From: Saccharospirillum mangrovi
GTDB lineage: Bacteria > Pseudomonadota > Gammaproteobacteria > Pseudomonadales > Natronospirillaceae
Assembly: GCF_003367315.1 (NCBI RefSeq)
Contig: NZ_CP031415.1
Location: forward strand, 3,532,001 to 3,596,000
Reading direction: 5' to 3'
DNA: 64,000 nucleotides
In this document: piece by piece, positions 17,860 to 27,515 of the stretch
Layout of the letters: every line of letters begins with the position of its first letter
How positions within the stretch are numbered: position 1 is the stretch's first letter
The notes under the pieces: generated by a model
Seen by the model: only the letters and a program-made list of their open reading frames with translations
Told to the model about the DNA's origin: nothing
The model's database searches: none
Position numbers and translations under genes: made by a program

Positions 17860-19851
17860 TTACAAAATGGATTGCGCCCGCTCAACCAAGGCATCGACGG
17901 TCAGGCCGAAATGCTTGTACAGATCGCCCGCCGGTGCCGATTCGCCAAAGCTGGTCATGCCCAGCACCGCACCATCGAGGCCAACGTACTTGTACCAGAA
18001 GTCGGCGATACCGGCTTCGATGGCAACCCGCTTAACGCCTGTCGGCAACACCGCTTCACGATAGGCCGCATCCTGAGCATCAAAACGCTCGGTGCAGGGC
18101 ATGGAAACGACGCGCGCCGAAACGCCTTTGGCTGCCAGCTGTTCGGCGGCGTCCATCGCCAGGCCTACTTCTGAACCCGTGGCGATCAGAATGATCGCCG
18201 GTGTGCCGTCGCTGTCGCGCAGGATGTAACCGCCTTTTTCGACATCGGCAATCTGCGCCGCTGTCCGTTTTTGGTGCGCCAGCGCCTGACGAGAGAAAAT
18301 CAGTGCACTGGGATGGTCCTTCGACTCAATGGCGTTTTTCCAGGCGATGGTGGTTTCCACGGTATCGCACGGACGCCAGGTTTCCAGGTTCGGGGTCTGG
18401 CGCAATGAGGCCAGTTGCTCGATCGGCTGGTGCGTCGGGCCGTCTTCGCCCAGACCGATGGAATCGTGGGTGTAGACGTGAATCACCGGCTGTTTCATCA
18501 GCGCCGACATGCGCACCGCATTGCGCGCGTATTCCATAAAGATCAGGAAGGTAGCGCCGTACGGACGGAAACCGCCATGCAACGACAAACCGTTCATGAT
18601 GGCGGTCATGCCGAATTCACGCACGCCGTAGAAGCAATAGTTGCCATCCGGTTCAGCCTGGCTGACACCGCGTGCACCGCTCCACAAGGTTAAGTTGGAA
18701 CCGGCCAGGTCGGCTGAGCCACCAAAAATTTCCGGCAGCTTGGGCGCAAAGGCTTCGATGGACTGCTGCGACGCCTTGCGGCTGGCGATGGTTTCGCCTT
18801 TGGCATCAACGTCTTTGATTAACGTTGCCGCAAATTGCGCGAAATCAGCCGGCAGCTCACCGCTCAGGCGCCGCTCGAATTCAGCCGCCAATTCCGGATG
18901 GGCTTTCTGATAGGCCTTGAAGGCATCGTTCCAGCTGGTTTCCGCTTTACGGCCTTTGCCGCGCGCATCCCAGGCGTCGTAGATGTCTTGCGGGATTTCA
19001 AACGCGCCGTATTTCCAGCCCAGTTTTTCGCGAGTCAGTACGATTTCGTCGGCACCCAGCGCCGCACCGTGGCTGGCTTCTTTACCTTCTTTATTAGGCG
19101 AACCAAAACCGATGATGGTTTTGCAGCAAATCAGCGTCGGCTGATCGGTGTTGTCGCGCGCGGTTTCGATGGCCTGTTTGATCTCTTCCGGGTCGTGGCC
19201 GTTAACGCGCGGAATCACTTGCCAACCGTAGGCTTCGAAACGCTTGACGGTGTCGTCGGTGAACCAGCCTTCCACTTCACCGTCGATGGAAATGCCGTTG
19301 TCGTCGTAGAAGGCAATCAGTTTGCCCAGACCTTGAGTGCCAGCCAGCGACGCCGCTTCATGAGAAACGCCTTCCATCAGGCAACCATCACCCAGGAACA
19401 CATAGGTGTGGTGATCGACAATGGCGTGGCCTTTGCGGTTGAACTGCGCACCCAGCGTTTTTTCCGCCAGCGCGAAACCAACAGCGTTGGCCAAGCCCTG
19501 ACCGAGCGGACCGGTGGTGGTTTCAATACCCGGGGTATAGCCGTATTCAGGGTGGCCTGGCGTGCGTGAATGCAATTGCCGGAATTGTTTGAGGTCTTCA
19601 ATACCGAGGTCGTAACCGCTCAGATGCAGCAACGAATAATGCAGCATGGAGCCGTGGCCGTTGGACAGGATAAAGCGGTCGCGATCATACCAATGCGGGT
19701 TGGTCGGGTTGTGCTTGAGATAGTCGCACCACAACACCTGGGCGATGTCGGCCATGCCCATCGGCATGCCAGGGTGACCGGAATTGGCTTTTTGCACCGC
19801 ATCCATACTCAGAGCGCGGATCGCGTTGGCGAGATCACTGCGTGACGGCAT
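17860..19851 (-). CDS. tkt: Transketolase
   Basis: A 663-residue thiamine-diphosphate enzyme that moves two-carbon ketol units in the pentose phosphate pathway and Calvin-type rearrangements. Visible motifs are [18 protein letters not shown] near the N-terminus, the ThDP/Mg motif [18 protein letters not shown] near residue 155, and [19 protein letters not shown] in the pyrimidine domain. The ATG at 19851 follows GAGGA; the frame is open to 19968 but the extra residues are not transketolase-like. It is divergent from the ArsR-methyltransferase regulator, a neighbourhood shared with Pseudomonas. Confidence 0.96.
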   Translation of the reverse strand: MPSRSDLANAIRALSMDAVQKANSGHPGMPMGMADIAQVLWCDYLKHNPTNPHWYDRDRFILSNGHGSMLHYSLLHLSGYDLGIEDLKQFRQLHSRTPGHPEYGYTPGIETTTGPLGQGLANAVGFALAEKTLGAQFNRKGHAIVDHHTYVFLGDGCLMEGVSHEAASLAGTQGLGKLIAFYDDNGISIDGEVEGWFTDDTVKRFEAYGWQVIPRVNGHDPEEIKQAIETARDNTDQPTLICCKTIIGFGSPNKEGKEASHGAALGADEIVLTREKLGWKYGAFEIPQDIYDAWDARGKGRKAETSWNDAFKAYQKAHPELAAEFERRLSGELPADFAQFAATLIKDVDAKGETIASRKASQQSIEAFAPKLPEIFGGSADLAGSNLTLWSGARGVSQAEPDGNYCFYGVREFGMTAIMNGLSLHGGFRPYGATFLIFMEYARNAVRMSALMKQPVIHVYTHDSIGLGEDGPTHQPIEQLASLRQTPNLETWRPCDTVETTIAWKNAIESKDHPSALIFSRQALAHQKRTAAQIADVEKGGYILRDSDGTPAIILIATGSEVGLAMDAAEQLAAKGVSARVVSMPCTERFDAQDAAYREAVLPTGVKRVAIEAGIADFWYKYVGLDGAVLGMTSFGESAPAGDLYKHFGLTVDALVERAQSIL

Positions 19852-20034
19852 TAATACATCCTCGGTTAATCGTTTGTTGTTCGAGCGACGTGTCCGGGAA
19901 GTCTCCCGAAGGGTAACGGATTGTCCCAAAAAGTGACGGTATCGGCCAAGGCAGGCATCACAAGTCACTTATTATGAGCCGCGAAATAATAGCAGAAAGG
20001 CGCAGCCTCAGGCCACGCAACCTACCTATCAAAT

Positions 20035-20058
20035 CTATATCAATATTTATTGATATAG
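20035..20058. promoter_or_regulatory. Perfect 24-base palindrome, candidate operator of the ArsR-type regulator
   Basis: The arms CTATATCAATA and TATTGATATAG (11 bases each) are exact complements around TT. The palindrome ends 3 bases before the -35 element of the downstream gene. A further TATCAA half-site lies at about 20027. A SAH-responsive ArsR protein acting on the metK-ahcY-metF run would fit. Confidence 0.75.
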
Positions 20059-20061
20059 ACA

Positions 20062-20090
20062 TTGAGAAAGCCCGGAACCGCTGCTAGTCT
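20062..20090 (+). promoter_or_regulatory. Promoter for the methyl-cycle genes
   Basis: TTGAGA (20062-20067), a 17-base spacer and TAGTCT (20085-20090) form a good sigma-70 promoter. The expected start lies at about 20097-20099, so the transcript would begin at or next to the ATG of the regulator gene. Confidence 0.6.
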
Positions 20091-20098
20091 TGCCGCCC

Positions 20099-21079
20099 AT
20101 GAACCTTGAGCAACTGCCCGTCTTCTTCAAAGCCCTGGGCGACCCGACCCGTGTGACCGTATTGCAGGTTTTGGGTTACGGGGCATTCGGCGTGCTTGAA
20201 TTAAGCGATCTGCTCGAGGTCAAACAATCGGGCATGAGCCACCATCTGAAAATTCTTGCCACGGCCGGCTGGGTGGAAGGTCGGCGCGAAGGCAACTCCA
20301 TCTACTACCGCCGCTCGCTGACCAATCAATTAGGCCTGCAACAGGATCTGTTCCGCACGCTCGATGGCTACCCTCTGCCGGACTCACTGGCGGCGAAACT
20401 CGACGACATCCGCGCCGCCCGGCTGCAAGCGGCCCAGGCGTTTTTCGCCAGCCACGCTGATGAACTGGAATTGCATCAAGAACGTATTGCTCTGTTTCAT
20501 CAATACGGACCGGAAACGTTGGAACTGGTCGATAACGCTCGTCGCGACCATCACCAGACCGTACTGGAAGTCGGCCCCGGCAAAGGCGAATTTCTACGCG
20601 CCCTGCACGACCGTTTTGATTCGGTCACTGGCGTCGATATTTCCAGCGCCATGCTCGACCAGGCACGCGGCCTGACCGATGGCCTCGCCGGCATTGAACT
20701 GCGTGAAGGCGATACCGCCGCTCTGGTCGCCGAAGGCCATCATTACGATCTGGTGGTCTATAACATGGTATTGCACCACGTGCCGGAGCCAGCGCAGGAA
20801 CTGCAACAATGCGCCGCCTTAATAGAAGCAGGCGGCCTGCTGGTGGTGACCGATCTGTGTCGTCACGATCAGGAATGGGCCTACAGCGAATGCGGCGACC
20901 AGTGGCTCGGCTTTGAACCGGAAGAATTGCACCAATGGGCCACAGCCGCCGGCTTGATTCACGAAACCGGCCGCTTTCTGGCATTGCGCAACGGCTTTCA
21001 GGTACAGACGCAGTTGTACCGCAAGCCGGGCATGAATCACGAACAACCAGACCGACGCACGGCAACCGCGGCGGCCTGA
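20099..21079 (+). CDS. ArsR family regulator fused to a SAM-dependent methyltransferase domain (SahR-like)
   Basis: A 326-residue fusion. Residues 1-95 form an ArsR/SmtB winged helix with FFKALGDPTRVTVLQVLGYG and the recognition region SGMSHHLKILATAGWVEGRR; no metal-binding CXC motif is present. Residues of about 150 onward form a class I methyltransferase fold with VLEVGPGKGEFLRAL and VTGVDISSAMLDQARGL. Placed directly before metK, ahcY and metF, it matches the SahR type of regulator that senses S-adenosylhomocysteine, with the methyltransferase fold as ligand sensor (inference). The ATG at 20099 has no clear ribosome site and may be leaderless. Confidence 0.85.
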   Translation: MNLEQLPVFFKALGDPTRVTVLQVLGYGAFGVLELSDLLEVKQSGMSHHLKILATAGWVEGRREGNSIYYRRSLTNQLGLQQDLFRTLDGYPLPDSLAAKLDDIRAARLQAAQAFFASHADELELHQERIALFHQYGPETLELVDNARRDHHQTVLEVGPGKGEFLRALHDRFDSVTGVDISSAMLDQARGLTDGLAGIELREGDTAALVAEGHHYDLVVYNMVLHHVPEPAQELQQCAALIEAGGLLVVTDLCRHDQEWAYSECGDQWLGFEPEELHQWATAAGLIHETGRFLALRNGFQVQTQLYRKPGMNHEQPDRRTATAAA

Positions 21080-21109
21080 CTTAATCACCATCAGCTCGAG
21101 GGAAAAGCA

Positions 21110-22264
21110 ATGAGCGAATACAGCCTGTTTACATCCGAATCGGTCTCCGAAGGCCACCCGGATAAAATGGCCGACCAGATTTCCGACGCCGTTCTGGACG
21201 CCATTCTCAGTGAAGACAAACACGCCCGCGTCGCCGTAGAAACGCTGGTGAAAACCGGCATGGCGATCATCGCCGGCGAAGTGCGCACCAACACCTACGT
21301 CGACCTGGAAGACATCGTCCGTGGCGTCATCCGCGACATCGGTTACACCAGTTCCGACGTCGGTTTCGACGCCGATTCCTGCGCCGTCCTGAACGCCATC
21401 GGCAAACAGTCCGCCGACATCGCCATGGGCGTCGACGAAGCCGACAACAAAGATCAGGGCGCCGGCGACCAGGGCCTGATGTTCGGCTACGCCACCAACG
21501 AAACCGATGCCTTTATGCCCGCGCCGATTTACTTCTCGCACCGTCTGGTCGAACGCCAGGCCAAGCTGCGCAAAAACGGCACCCTGCCGTGGTTGCGTCC
21601 GGACGCCAAATCCCAGGTCACGCTGCGTTATGAAAACGGCCAGCCGGTGGCCGTCGATGCCGTCGTTCTGTCAACCCAACACGACCCGAACATCAGCCTG
21701 GGCGACCTGCGCGATGCCGTGCTCGAGCACATCATCAAGCCGACCTTGCCGGCCGAATGGCTGCACGACAAAACCCTGTTCCACATCAACCCGACCGGCA
21801 ACTTCGTCATCGGCGGCCCGGTGGGCGATTGCGGCCTGACCGGCCGTAAAATCATCGTCGATACCTACGGCGGCATGGCACGTCACGGCGGCGGCGCTTT
21901 CTCGGGCAAAGACCCATCCAAGGTGGACCGCAGCGCCGCTTACGCCGGTCGCTACGTGGCGAAAAACATCGTCGCGGCCGGCCTGGCCGACAAGTGCGAA
22001 ATCCAGGTTTCCTACGCCATCGGCGTCGCCGAACCAACCTCGATTTCGATCAACACCTTCGGCACCAACAAGGTCGATGAAAACCTGATTGCCGAACTGG
22101 TGCGCGAACACTTCGACCTGCGCCCACGCGGCATCGTCGAAATGCTCGACCTGCTCAACCCGATTTATCGCCCAACCGCCTCCTACGGTCACTTCGGCCG
22201 CGACGGCTTCAGTTGGGAAAATCTGGACAAAGTCGACGCCCTGAAGAAAGGCGCTAACCTCTAA
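21110..22264 (+). CDS. metK: S-adenosylmethionine synthetase
   Basis: A 384-residue cytosolic enzyme that makes SAM from methionine and ATP. Motifs are intact: [18 protein letters not shown] near residue 12, the signature [16 protein letters not shown] near 117, and the P-loop-like [20 protein letters not shown] near 261. GAGGGAAAAG precedes the ATG, 30 bases after the regulator gene. Together with ahcY and metF it forms the SAM-SAH-methionine cycle; the methionine synthase step is not in this window. Confidence 0.97.
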   Translation: MSEYSLFTSESVSEGHPDKMADQISDAVLDAILSEDKHARVAVETLVKTGMAIIAGEVRTNTYVDLEDIVRGVIRDIGYTSSDVGFDADSCAVLNAIGKQSADIAMGVDEADNKDQGAGDQGLMFGYATNETDAFMPAPIYFSHRLVERQAKLRKNGTLPWLRPDAKSQVTLRYENGQPVAVDAVVLSTQHDPNISLGDLRDAVLEHIIKPTLPAEWLHDKTLFHINPTGNFVIGGPVGDCGLTGRKIIVDTYGGMARHGGGAFSGKDPSKVDRSAAYAGRYVAKNIVAAGLADKCEIQVSYAIGVAEPTSISINTFGTNKVDENLIAELVREHFDLRPRGIVEMLDLLNPIYRPTASYGHFGRDGFSWENLDKVDALKKGANL

Positions 22265-22284
22265 TCGCAAACACAGTTTCGGCA

Positions 22285-22314
22285 GCCGGCGCGAACCCCG
22301 ACCCTCGCGCCGGC
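22285..22314 (+). other. Strong hairpin between metK and ahcY
   Basis: GCCGGCGCGA pairs perfectly with TCGCGCCGGC around a 10-base loop. No T tract follows, and the AGGAG ribosome site of ahcY begins 8 bases later. It may protect or punctuate the mRNA. It does not fit the SAH riboswitch consensus. Confidence 0.6.
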
Positions 22315-22332
22315 GTCCAACAGGAGAACCCC

Positions 22333-23733
22333 ATGACCGCAGCAACTGACCTTTCAAACTTCAGCGACTACAAAGTCGCCGACATCAACCTGGCCGGCTA
22401 CGGCCGCAAAGAAATCGCCATCGCTGAAAGCGAGATGCCAGCGCTGATGGCGTTGCGCAGCAAATACAAAGCCGAACAACCGTTGAAAGACGCGCGCATC
22501 ATGGGTTGCATTCACATGACAATTCAGACCGCCGTGCTGATCGAAACCCTGGTCGAACTCGGTGCCGAAGTGCGTTGGTCATCGTGCAATATTTTCTCGA
22601 CGCAGGATCACGCTGCCGCCGCCATCGCCGCCGCCGGCATTCCGGTGTTCGCCTGGAAAGGTGAAACCGAAGAAGAATTTCTGTGGTGCATTGAGCAAAC
22701 CATTTTGGCCGAAAAAGGCAGCTCGGAAACCTGGAACGCCAACATCATTCTCGACGACGGTGGCGACCTGACCGAGATGGTGCACAACAAATACCCGCAA
22801 CTGCTGAACGACATTCACGGCATCAGCGAAGAGACCACCACCGGCGTGCATCGCCTGCTGGAAATGCTCGACGAAGGCACCTTGAAAGTGCCGGCAATCA
22901 ACGTCAACGATTCGGTCACCAAATCGAAGAACGACAACAAATACGGCTGCCGTCATTCACTGAACGACGCCATCAAACGCGCCACCGACCACCTGCTGGC
23001 CGGTAAAAAAGCGCTGGTGATTGGCTACGGCGACGTCGGCAAAGGTTCGGCGGCGTCCTTGCGTCAGGAAGGCATGATCGTGCGCGTCACCGAGATCGAC
23101 CCCATCTGCGCCATGCAGGCGTGCATGGACGGTTTCGAAGTCGTCTCGCCGTACAAAAACGGTCAGAACGATGGCACCGTCGCCAGCATCAACACCGAAT
23201 TGCTGGGCAACACCGACCTTATCGTCACCACCACCGGCAACACCAATGTGTGTGACAAACACATGCTGGCCGCGCTGAAAAAAGGTGCCGTGGTGTGCAA
23301 CATCGGTCACTTCGATAACGAAATCGACACCGCCTTTATGCGCAAAACCTGGCGTTGGGATGAAGTGAAACCGCAAGTGCATCAGATCTATCGCAGCGAC
23401 GATACCAGCGACTTTTTGATTCTGCTGGCCGAAGGTCGACTGGTGAATCTGGGCAACGCCACCGGCCACCCGAGCCGTGTGATGGACGGTTCTTTTGCCA
23501 ACCAGGTGCTGGCGCAAATGTATCTGTACGAACAGAAATTTGCCGATCTGCCAGCAGCGGAAAAAGCCAAGAATTTGTACGTGAAAGTACTGCCGAAAAA
23601 ACTCGACGAAGAAGTGGCGGCCGAAATGGTGCGTGGTTTCGGTGGCGTCATTACGCGCCTGACCGACCAGCAAGCCAAATACATTCGCGTACCGGTCGAA
23701 GGGCCGTTCAAACCGAACGATTATAAATATTAA
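22333..23733 (+). CDS. ahcY: Adenosylhomocysteinase
   Basis: A 466-residue NAD-dependent enzyme that splits S-adenosylhomocysteine into adenosine and homocysteine, removing the product inhibitor of methyltransferases. The NAD site is [19 protein letters not shown] near residue 232. The substrate region has [20 protein letters not shown] and [20 protein letters not shown], and the C-terminus PFKPNDYKY is conserved. The length reflects the long bacterial form, with an extra segment of about 40 residues also present in Pseudomonas. CAGGAG precedes the ATG. Confidence 0.97.
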   Translation: MTAATDLSNFSDYKVADINLAGYGRKEIAIAESEMPALMALRSKYKAEQPLKDARIMGCIHMTIQTAVLIETLVELGAEVRWSSCNIFSTQDHAAAAIAAAGIPVFAWKGETEEEFLWCIEQTILAEKGSSETWNANIILDDGGDLTEMVHNKYPQLLNDIHGISEETTTGVHRLLEMLDEGTLKVPAINVNDSVTKSKNDNKYGCRHSLNDAIKRATDHLLAGKKALVIGYGDVGKGSAASLRQEGMIVRVTEIDPICAMQACMDGFEVVSPYKNGQNDGTVASINTELLGNTDLIVTTTGNTNVCDKHMLAALKKGAVVCNIGHFDNEIDTAFMRKTWRWDEVKPQVHQIYRSDDTSDFLILLAEGRLVNLGNATGHPSRVMDGSFANQVLAQMYLYEQKFADLPAAEKAKNLYVKVLPKKLDEEVAAEMVRGFGGVITRLTDQQAKYIRVPVEGPFKPNDYKY

Positions 23734-23753
23734 AACACCGCCAGACGCTGGAC

Positions 23754-23784
23754 GGGAGACGCTTGACGCAGGTTAGCGTCTCCC
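23754..23784. repeat. GGGAGACGC palindromic repeat, copy 1
   Basis: GGGAGACGC pairs with GCGTCTCCC around 13 bases that include TTGACGCAGGTTA. The same core, followed by TGACGC and GTTAGCG, recurs at 26351-26433. It lies in the short gap before metF. Confidence 0.7.
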
Positions 23785-23813
23785 GCTTCGCGTCTTTCGA
23801 CAGAGTCCAAACA

Positions 23814-24647
23814 ATGTCCCTTTCCGTTCCTGTCAGCTTTGAATTTTTCCCGCCGCGTACCGAAGCCGGCTATGAAAAATTGCTCGAAGAACACGCCGCA
23901 TTAAAAGCCGTGAATCCGGAATTTTTTTCCGTCACTTATGGCGCTGGGGGTTCCACTCAGGAACGCACCATTCAGACCGTTATTGAATTGAATCAGCGCG
24001 GTGTGCCCAGTGCGCCGCACTTGTCGTGCATCGGTACCACCGAAGCGACCGTTATCGAATTGCTCAATCGCTATCGCGACGCGGGCATTCGTCGCATTGT
24101 CGCGCTGCGTGGCGACTTGCCATCGGGCATGGGCGGCACCGGTGGCGATTTCCGTTACGCCAGCGATCTGGTGCGCTTTATCCGCGCGCATTACAGCGAC
24201 ACTTTCCAGTTGGAAGTCGCGGCCTACCCGGAAATGCATCCGCAAGCGCCGAACTTCGATACCGACATTGGCAACTTCATCACCAAGGCCAAGGCCGGTG
24301 CCGACCGGGCGATTACCCAGTATTTCTACAACGCCGACGCCTACCGGCATTTCGTCAAGCAGGTGCGGCAGCGGGGCTGTGACATCGACATCGTGCCGGG
24401 TATCATGCCGATCACCAACGTATCGAGCCTGATCCGGTTTTCCGATGCCTGCGGTGCCGACATCCCGCGCTGGTTGCGCAAGCAACTCGAAGCCTGCGGC
24501 GATGACAGCCAACGCATCACCGCCATCGGCCAGGAAGTGGTTACCATCCTGTGCCGCGAATTGCTCGACAGCGGCGCGCCGGGTCTGCACTTCTATACCC
24601 TGAACCGAGCCGAGCCGGCATTAGCGATTCTCGATCAGCTCAGCTAA
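23814..24647 (+). CDS. metF: Methylenetetrahydrofolate reductase
   Basis: A 277-residue FAD barrel enzyme that makes 5-methyl-THF for homocysteine methylation, linking ahcY's product back to methionine. Family motifs are FEFFPPRTEAGYEKL at the N-terminus, SVTYGAGGSTQERT near residue 40, and EVAAYPEMHPQAPNF in the middle. The ATG at 23814 places the barrel start correctly; the longer frame from 23763 would translate the repeat hairpin. It follows ahcY by 80 bases containing the repeat. Confidence 0.93.
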   Translation: MSLSVPVSFEFFPPRTEAGYEKLLEEHAALKAVNPEFFSVTYGAGGSTQERTIQTVIELNQRGVPSAPHLSCIGTTEATVIELLNRYRDAGIRRIVALRGDLPSGMGGTGGDFRYASDLVRFIRAHYSDTFQLEVAAYPEMHPQAPNFDTDIGNFITKAKAGADRAITQYFYNADAYRHFVKQVRQRGCDIDIVPGIMPITNVSSLIRFSDACGADIPRWLRKQLEACGDDSQRITAIGQEVVTILCRELLDSGAPGLHFYTLNRAEPALAILDQLS

Positions 24648-24673
24648 GCAACGACGTTTCACAAAGGCACAGC

Positions 24674-25618
24674 ATGGCACACAGCGTTTTTATCGACGGT
24701 CAGTACGGAACAACCGGCCTGCAAATTCAGCAACGGCTGGACGCACACCCGGACGTTCAATTGCTCAGCATTGACGAAGACCAACGCCGTGACCAAAACC
24801 TGCGCCAGCAATATCTGAACGAGGCTGAAGTCGTCTTTCTGTGCTTGCCGGACGACGCCGCGCGCGAAGCAGTCAGCCTGGTGACCAATCCCAACACCGT
24901 CATCATCGACGCTTCCAGCGCGCATCGGGTCGCACCGGGTTGGGTCTATGGCGTACCGGAACTGCCCGGCCAGCGTGAACAACTGCGTTCAGCAAACCGC
25001 ATCGCCAACCCCGGCTGCTACCCCACCGGCATGACCTTGCTGACCACGCCGCTGGTCAAAGCCGGCCTGCTGCCGACCGACTACCCGATCAACGTCCACG
25101 CCATCACCGGCTACAGCGGTGGCGGCAAAGCGATGATTGCCGACTATCAAAGCAAGACCGGCCGCGCCGTTGGCGACGCCGCCGCACGACCAAAAAACCT
25201 CGACCTCAGCCACAAACATCTGCCGGAAATGCAGCGCATCCCCGGCTTTGAATTCGCGCCGGTGTTTGTACCCACCGTCGCCAATGTCGAACAAGGCATG
25301 ATCGTCGAAGTGCCGTTGCACGAGCGCCTGCTGAACGGCAGCGCCGAGCAGATTCATCAGTGCCTGGCCTCCGCCTACAGCGGCGAAGCCTTTGTGCAAC
25401 TGATGCCACTGAACGACGAATCCCACCTCGACGACGGCGGCTTTATGAACCCGACCGCCTGCAACGACAGCAACCGAGTCGAACTGTTCGTGTTCGCCAA
25501 AGATGGCCGCATCATGCTGATGGCCCGGCTCGACAATTTAGGCAAGGGCGCGTCCGGCGCAGCGGTGCAGAACATGAACCTGCGTCTGGGCCTGGACGAA
25601 ACCACCGGCCTGCGCTGA
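24674..25618 (+). CDS. argC: N-acetyl-gamma-glutamyl-phosphate reductase, short type
   Basis: A 314-residue NADP-dependent enzyme of arginine biosynthesis. It has the short (type 2, about 310 residues) architecture: FIDGQYGTTGLQIQQRL as dinucleotide site, DASSAHRV, the catalytic cysteine in ANPGCYPTGM, and ITGYSGGGKAMI. The ATG at 24674 follows AAAGG; the frame is open further upstream but through the end of metF. It is 26 bases after metF and 3 bases before rsmE, so the three may be read together, though no other arg gene is nearby. Confidence 0.92.
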   Translation: MAHSVFIDGQYGTTGLQIQQRLDAHPDVQLLSIDEDQRRDQNLRQQYLNEAEVVFLCLPDDAAREAVSLVTNPNTVIIDASSAHRVAPGWVYGVPELPGQREQLRSANRIANPGCYPTGMTLLTTPLVKAGLLPTDYPINVHAITGYSGGGKAMIADYQSKTGRAVGDAAARPKNLDLSHKHLPEMQRIPGFEFAPVFVPTVANVEQGMIVEVPLHERLLNGSAEQIHQCLASAYSGEAFVQLMPLNDESHLDDGGFMNPTACNDSNRVELFVFAKDGRIMLMARLDNLGKGASGAAVQNMNLRLGLDETTGLR

Positions 25619-25621
25619 ACC

Positions 25622-26350
25622 ATGCGCATCCCCAGAATTTATCTTCCTGACGCCGACACCAGCGGCCACCAACTGGCGCTACCCGAAGGTGCCTTTGGGC
25701 ATCTGGTGCGCGTACTGCGCATGAGCGATGGCGCAGCGCTGGAAGTGTTCAACGGCCGCGGCCAACGCTTTCGTGCCGAGTTGGTGGCAGTCGGTAAACG
25801 CGACGCTTCCGTCAAGGTTCTCGACGCCCTGCCCAGCCAAACCGAATCGCCGTTGCACACCCATTTGGGACTGGTGCTGTCGAAAGGCGACCGCTTCGAT
25901 TACGCGCTGCAAAAAGCTACCGAACTCGGCGTCAGCGCCATCACACCGTTGAACAGCGAACGCTGCGATTTAAAACTGAAAGCCGACCGGCAAGAGAAAA
26001 AAATCCAACACTGGCAGGGCGTATTGGCGTCGGCCTGTGAACAGTGCGGACAGGACCGGCTGCCCGCACTGGGCGAGATTCAAAGTCTGGAAGAATGGGT
26101 TACTGCTCAAGACAGCGCGCTGAAACTGGTGCTGCACACCAGCGCGGAAAAACCGAATTTTCCCGAAGCGTCGCCCGCTTCAGTCAGTTTCCTGATCGGC
26201 CCCGAAGGCGGCCTGACCGACCTGGAAGTGACCGCCGCCACCAAAGCCGGTTTCCAAAGCTGGCAACTTGGCCCACGCGTGCTGCGCACCGAAACCGCGC
26301 CGGTGGTGATGTTGGCGTTGTTGCAGCAGCGTTGGGGCGATTTTTTGTGA
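25622..26350 (+). CDS. rsmE: 16S rRNA (uracil-1498-N3)-methyltransferase
   Basis: A 242-residue SPOUT methyltransferase that modifies U1498 of 16S rRNA using SAM. The N-terminal PUA-like domain has GHLVRVLRMSDGAALEVFNG. The C-terminal trefoil-knot SAM site is FLIGPEGGLTDLEV, then LGPRVLRTETAPVVMLALLQ. Length is usual. It starts 3 bases after argC, and its stop is immediately followed by the GGGAGACGC repeat. Confidence 0.94.
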   Translation: MRIPRIYLPDADTSGHQLALPEGAFGHLVRVLRMSDGAALEVFNGRGQRFRAELVAVGKRDASVKVLDALPSQTESPLHTHLGLVLSKGDRFDYALQKATELGVSAITPLNSERCDLKLKADRQEKKIQHWQGVLASACEQCGQDRLPALGEIQSLEEWVTAQDSALKLVLHTSAEKPNFPEASPASVSFLIGPEGGLTDLEVTAATKAGFQSWQLGPRVLRTETAPVVMLALLQQRWGDFL

Positions 26351-26433
26351 CGGGAGACGCATGACGCCAGTTAGCGAAGCCAAAGGCGACGGTTCGTATC
26401 TAGCGTCTCCCGTCTGGCGTCTCCCGTTTAGCG
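26351..26433. repeat. GGGAGACGC palindromic repeat, copy 2 (composite)
   Basis: CGGGAGACGC at 26351-26360 faces TAGCGTCTCCCG at 26401-26412 and GGCGTCTCCCG at 26416-26426. The core shares TGACGC and GTTAGCG with the copy at 23754-23784. The right part also forms the last codons of the AbrB-like gene, whose tail AKRETPDGRR is read out of the repeat. Confidence 0.7.
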
Positions 26434-27500
26434 TCCACCAACAACCGCTTCGCCAACGTCCTGGCAAGCATCGGACTCACCACCAACACCAACAAAAACC
26501 GCAACGTCTGAAACGTCATAATCAAACCGATGTCCACATCGGTCGACGCCGCAATAATGGCTACGCTGTCCAGCCCGCCCGGGCTGGTTGCCAAGTAAGC
26601 CGTCAGCGGATCGATATCGAAAAAGAACACCAGCCCGATCGCCAAGACTCCGCACAGCGCCATCAACAATAAAATCGAAAACAAAATGCGCCAGAAAGCA
26701 CGCATGGCGTATTGCACCACCGCCAGCGTAAAACCCAGGCCAATACGCCAGCCGAGCACCATATAGCTGACCGCCAGCAGCCAGGGCGGCTGCACCAGTT
26801 CAACGGCGCCGCTCAACGTTAAGGCACCGCCAATCGCCAACGGCGTCAGCAGGGCACCGCCGGGGATTTTCAGTTGGATGCCCAGCCAACCGCCGAACGC
26901 AGCAATCGCCAGCGTTTCCAGCAAAGCAATCAGATTGAACGGTGGGAACCAATAGGCCGCGCTGGTGACCGACACGCCCGAATGCGACGCTGTGATCGCC
27001 GCAACCACCGACGCCGTTCCGGCCACCATCAGCACGCGCAGATACTGCATAAAGGCGACCAAACGCGGATCGCCACCGCCGCTTTCCGACAGAATCACCA
27101 TCACCGAGGCCGCGCCCGGCGGCGTGCCCCAAATGGCCGTGGTACCGGGCAACACCTGTTTGCGCGCCAGCACCCAACCTTGCGCCGCCGCAATGCCCAG
27201 CACTAACAAAGTGACCGAAAGGAATAACCACCAGCGGTGGAAGAAGTCGAACAGAACGTCCGCTTCCAAACTGCGCGCAACCAGACAACCGATCATGGTT
27301 TGGGCAGCATAAAAGCCCAGCTTGCCGATGCGCAGCGAACTGCCTTTCAGGCTGAAGACGATGCCGACGATCATCGGCCCGAGCAGCAAGGCAGCGGGCA
27401 AACCCAGCACTTCCAACAGCGCCGCAAAGGCCACCGATATCAGCAGCAGCAAGCCCCAGCGCTTAACGAATACAACCGCCCAGTTGGCCAATTTCGTCAT
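26400..27500 (-). CDS. AbrB family membrane protein (AbrB duplication family)
   Basis: A 366-residue inner-membrane protein with about ten hydrophobic helices in two similar halves, the layout of the AbrB (PF05145) family. The repeated motif is visible twice: LGLPAALLLGPMIVGIVF near residue 32 and LKIPGGALLTPLAIGGALTLSG near 211, and ATSPGGLDSVAIIA lies near 309. Some members are named AbrB/AidB regulators, but the sequence is that of a transporter-like membrane protein. The last ten or so residues are encoded by a dispersed repeat, so the original C-terminus was probably different. Confidence 0.8.
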   Translation of the reverse strand: MTKLANWAVVFVKRWGLLLLISVAFAALLEVLGLPAALLLGPMIVGIVFSLKGSSLRIGKLGFYAAQTMIGCLVARSLEADVLFDFFHRWWLFLSVTLLVLGIAAAQGWVLARKQVLPGTTAIWGTPPGAASVMVILSESGGGDPRLVAFMQYLRVLMVAGTASVVAAITASHSGVSVTSAAYWFPPFNLIALLETLAIAAFGGWLGIQLKIPGGALLTPLAIGGALTLSGAVELVQPPWLLAVSYMVLGWRIGLGFTLAVVQYAMRAFWRILFSILLLMALCGVLAIGLVFFFDIDPLTAYLATSPGGLDSVAIIAASTDVDIGLIMTFQTLRFLLVLVVSPMLARTLAKRLLVDAKRETPDGRR

Positions 27501-27515
27501 TCAGAATGCAATGTC

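Noticed and set aside
20090-20098. TTG at 20090 as start of the SahR-like gene
   Set aside because: It overlaps the predicted -10 element, and the ATG at 20099 fits the ArsR domain start better.
22265-22332. SAH riboswitch before ahcY
   Set aside because: The 68-base gap is too short and holds a simple GC hairpin; the conserved SAH-aptamer segments are not seen.
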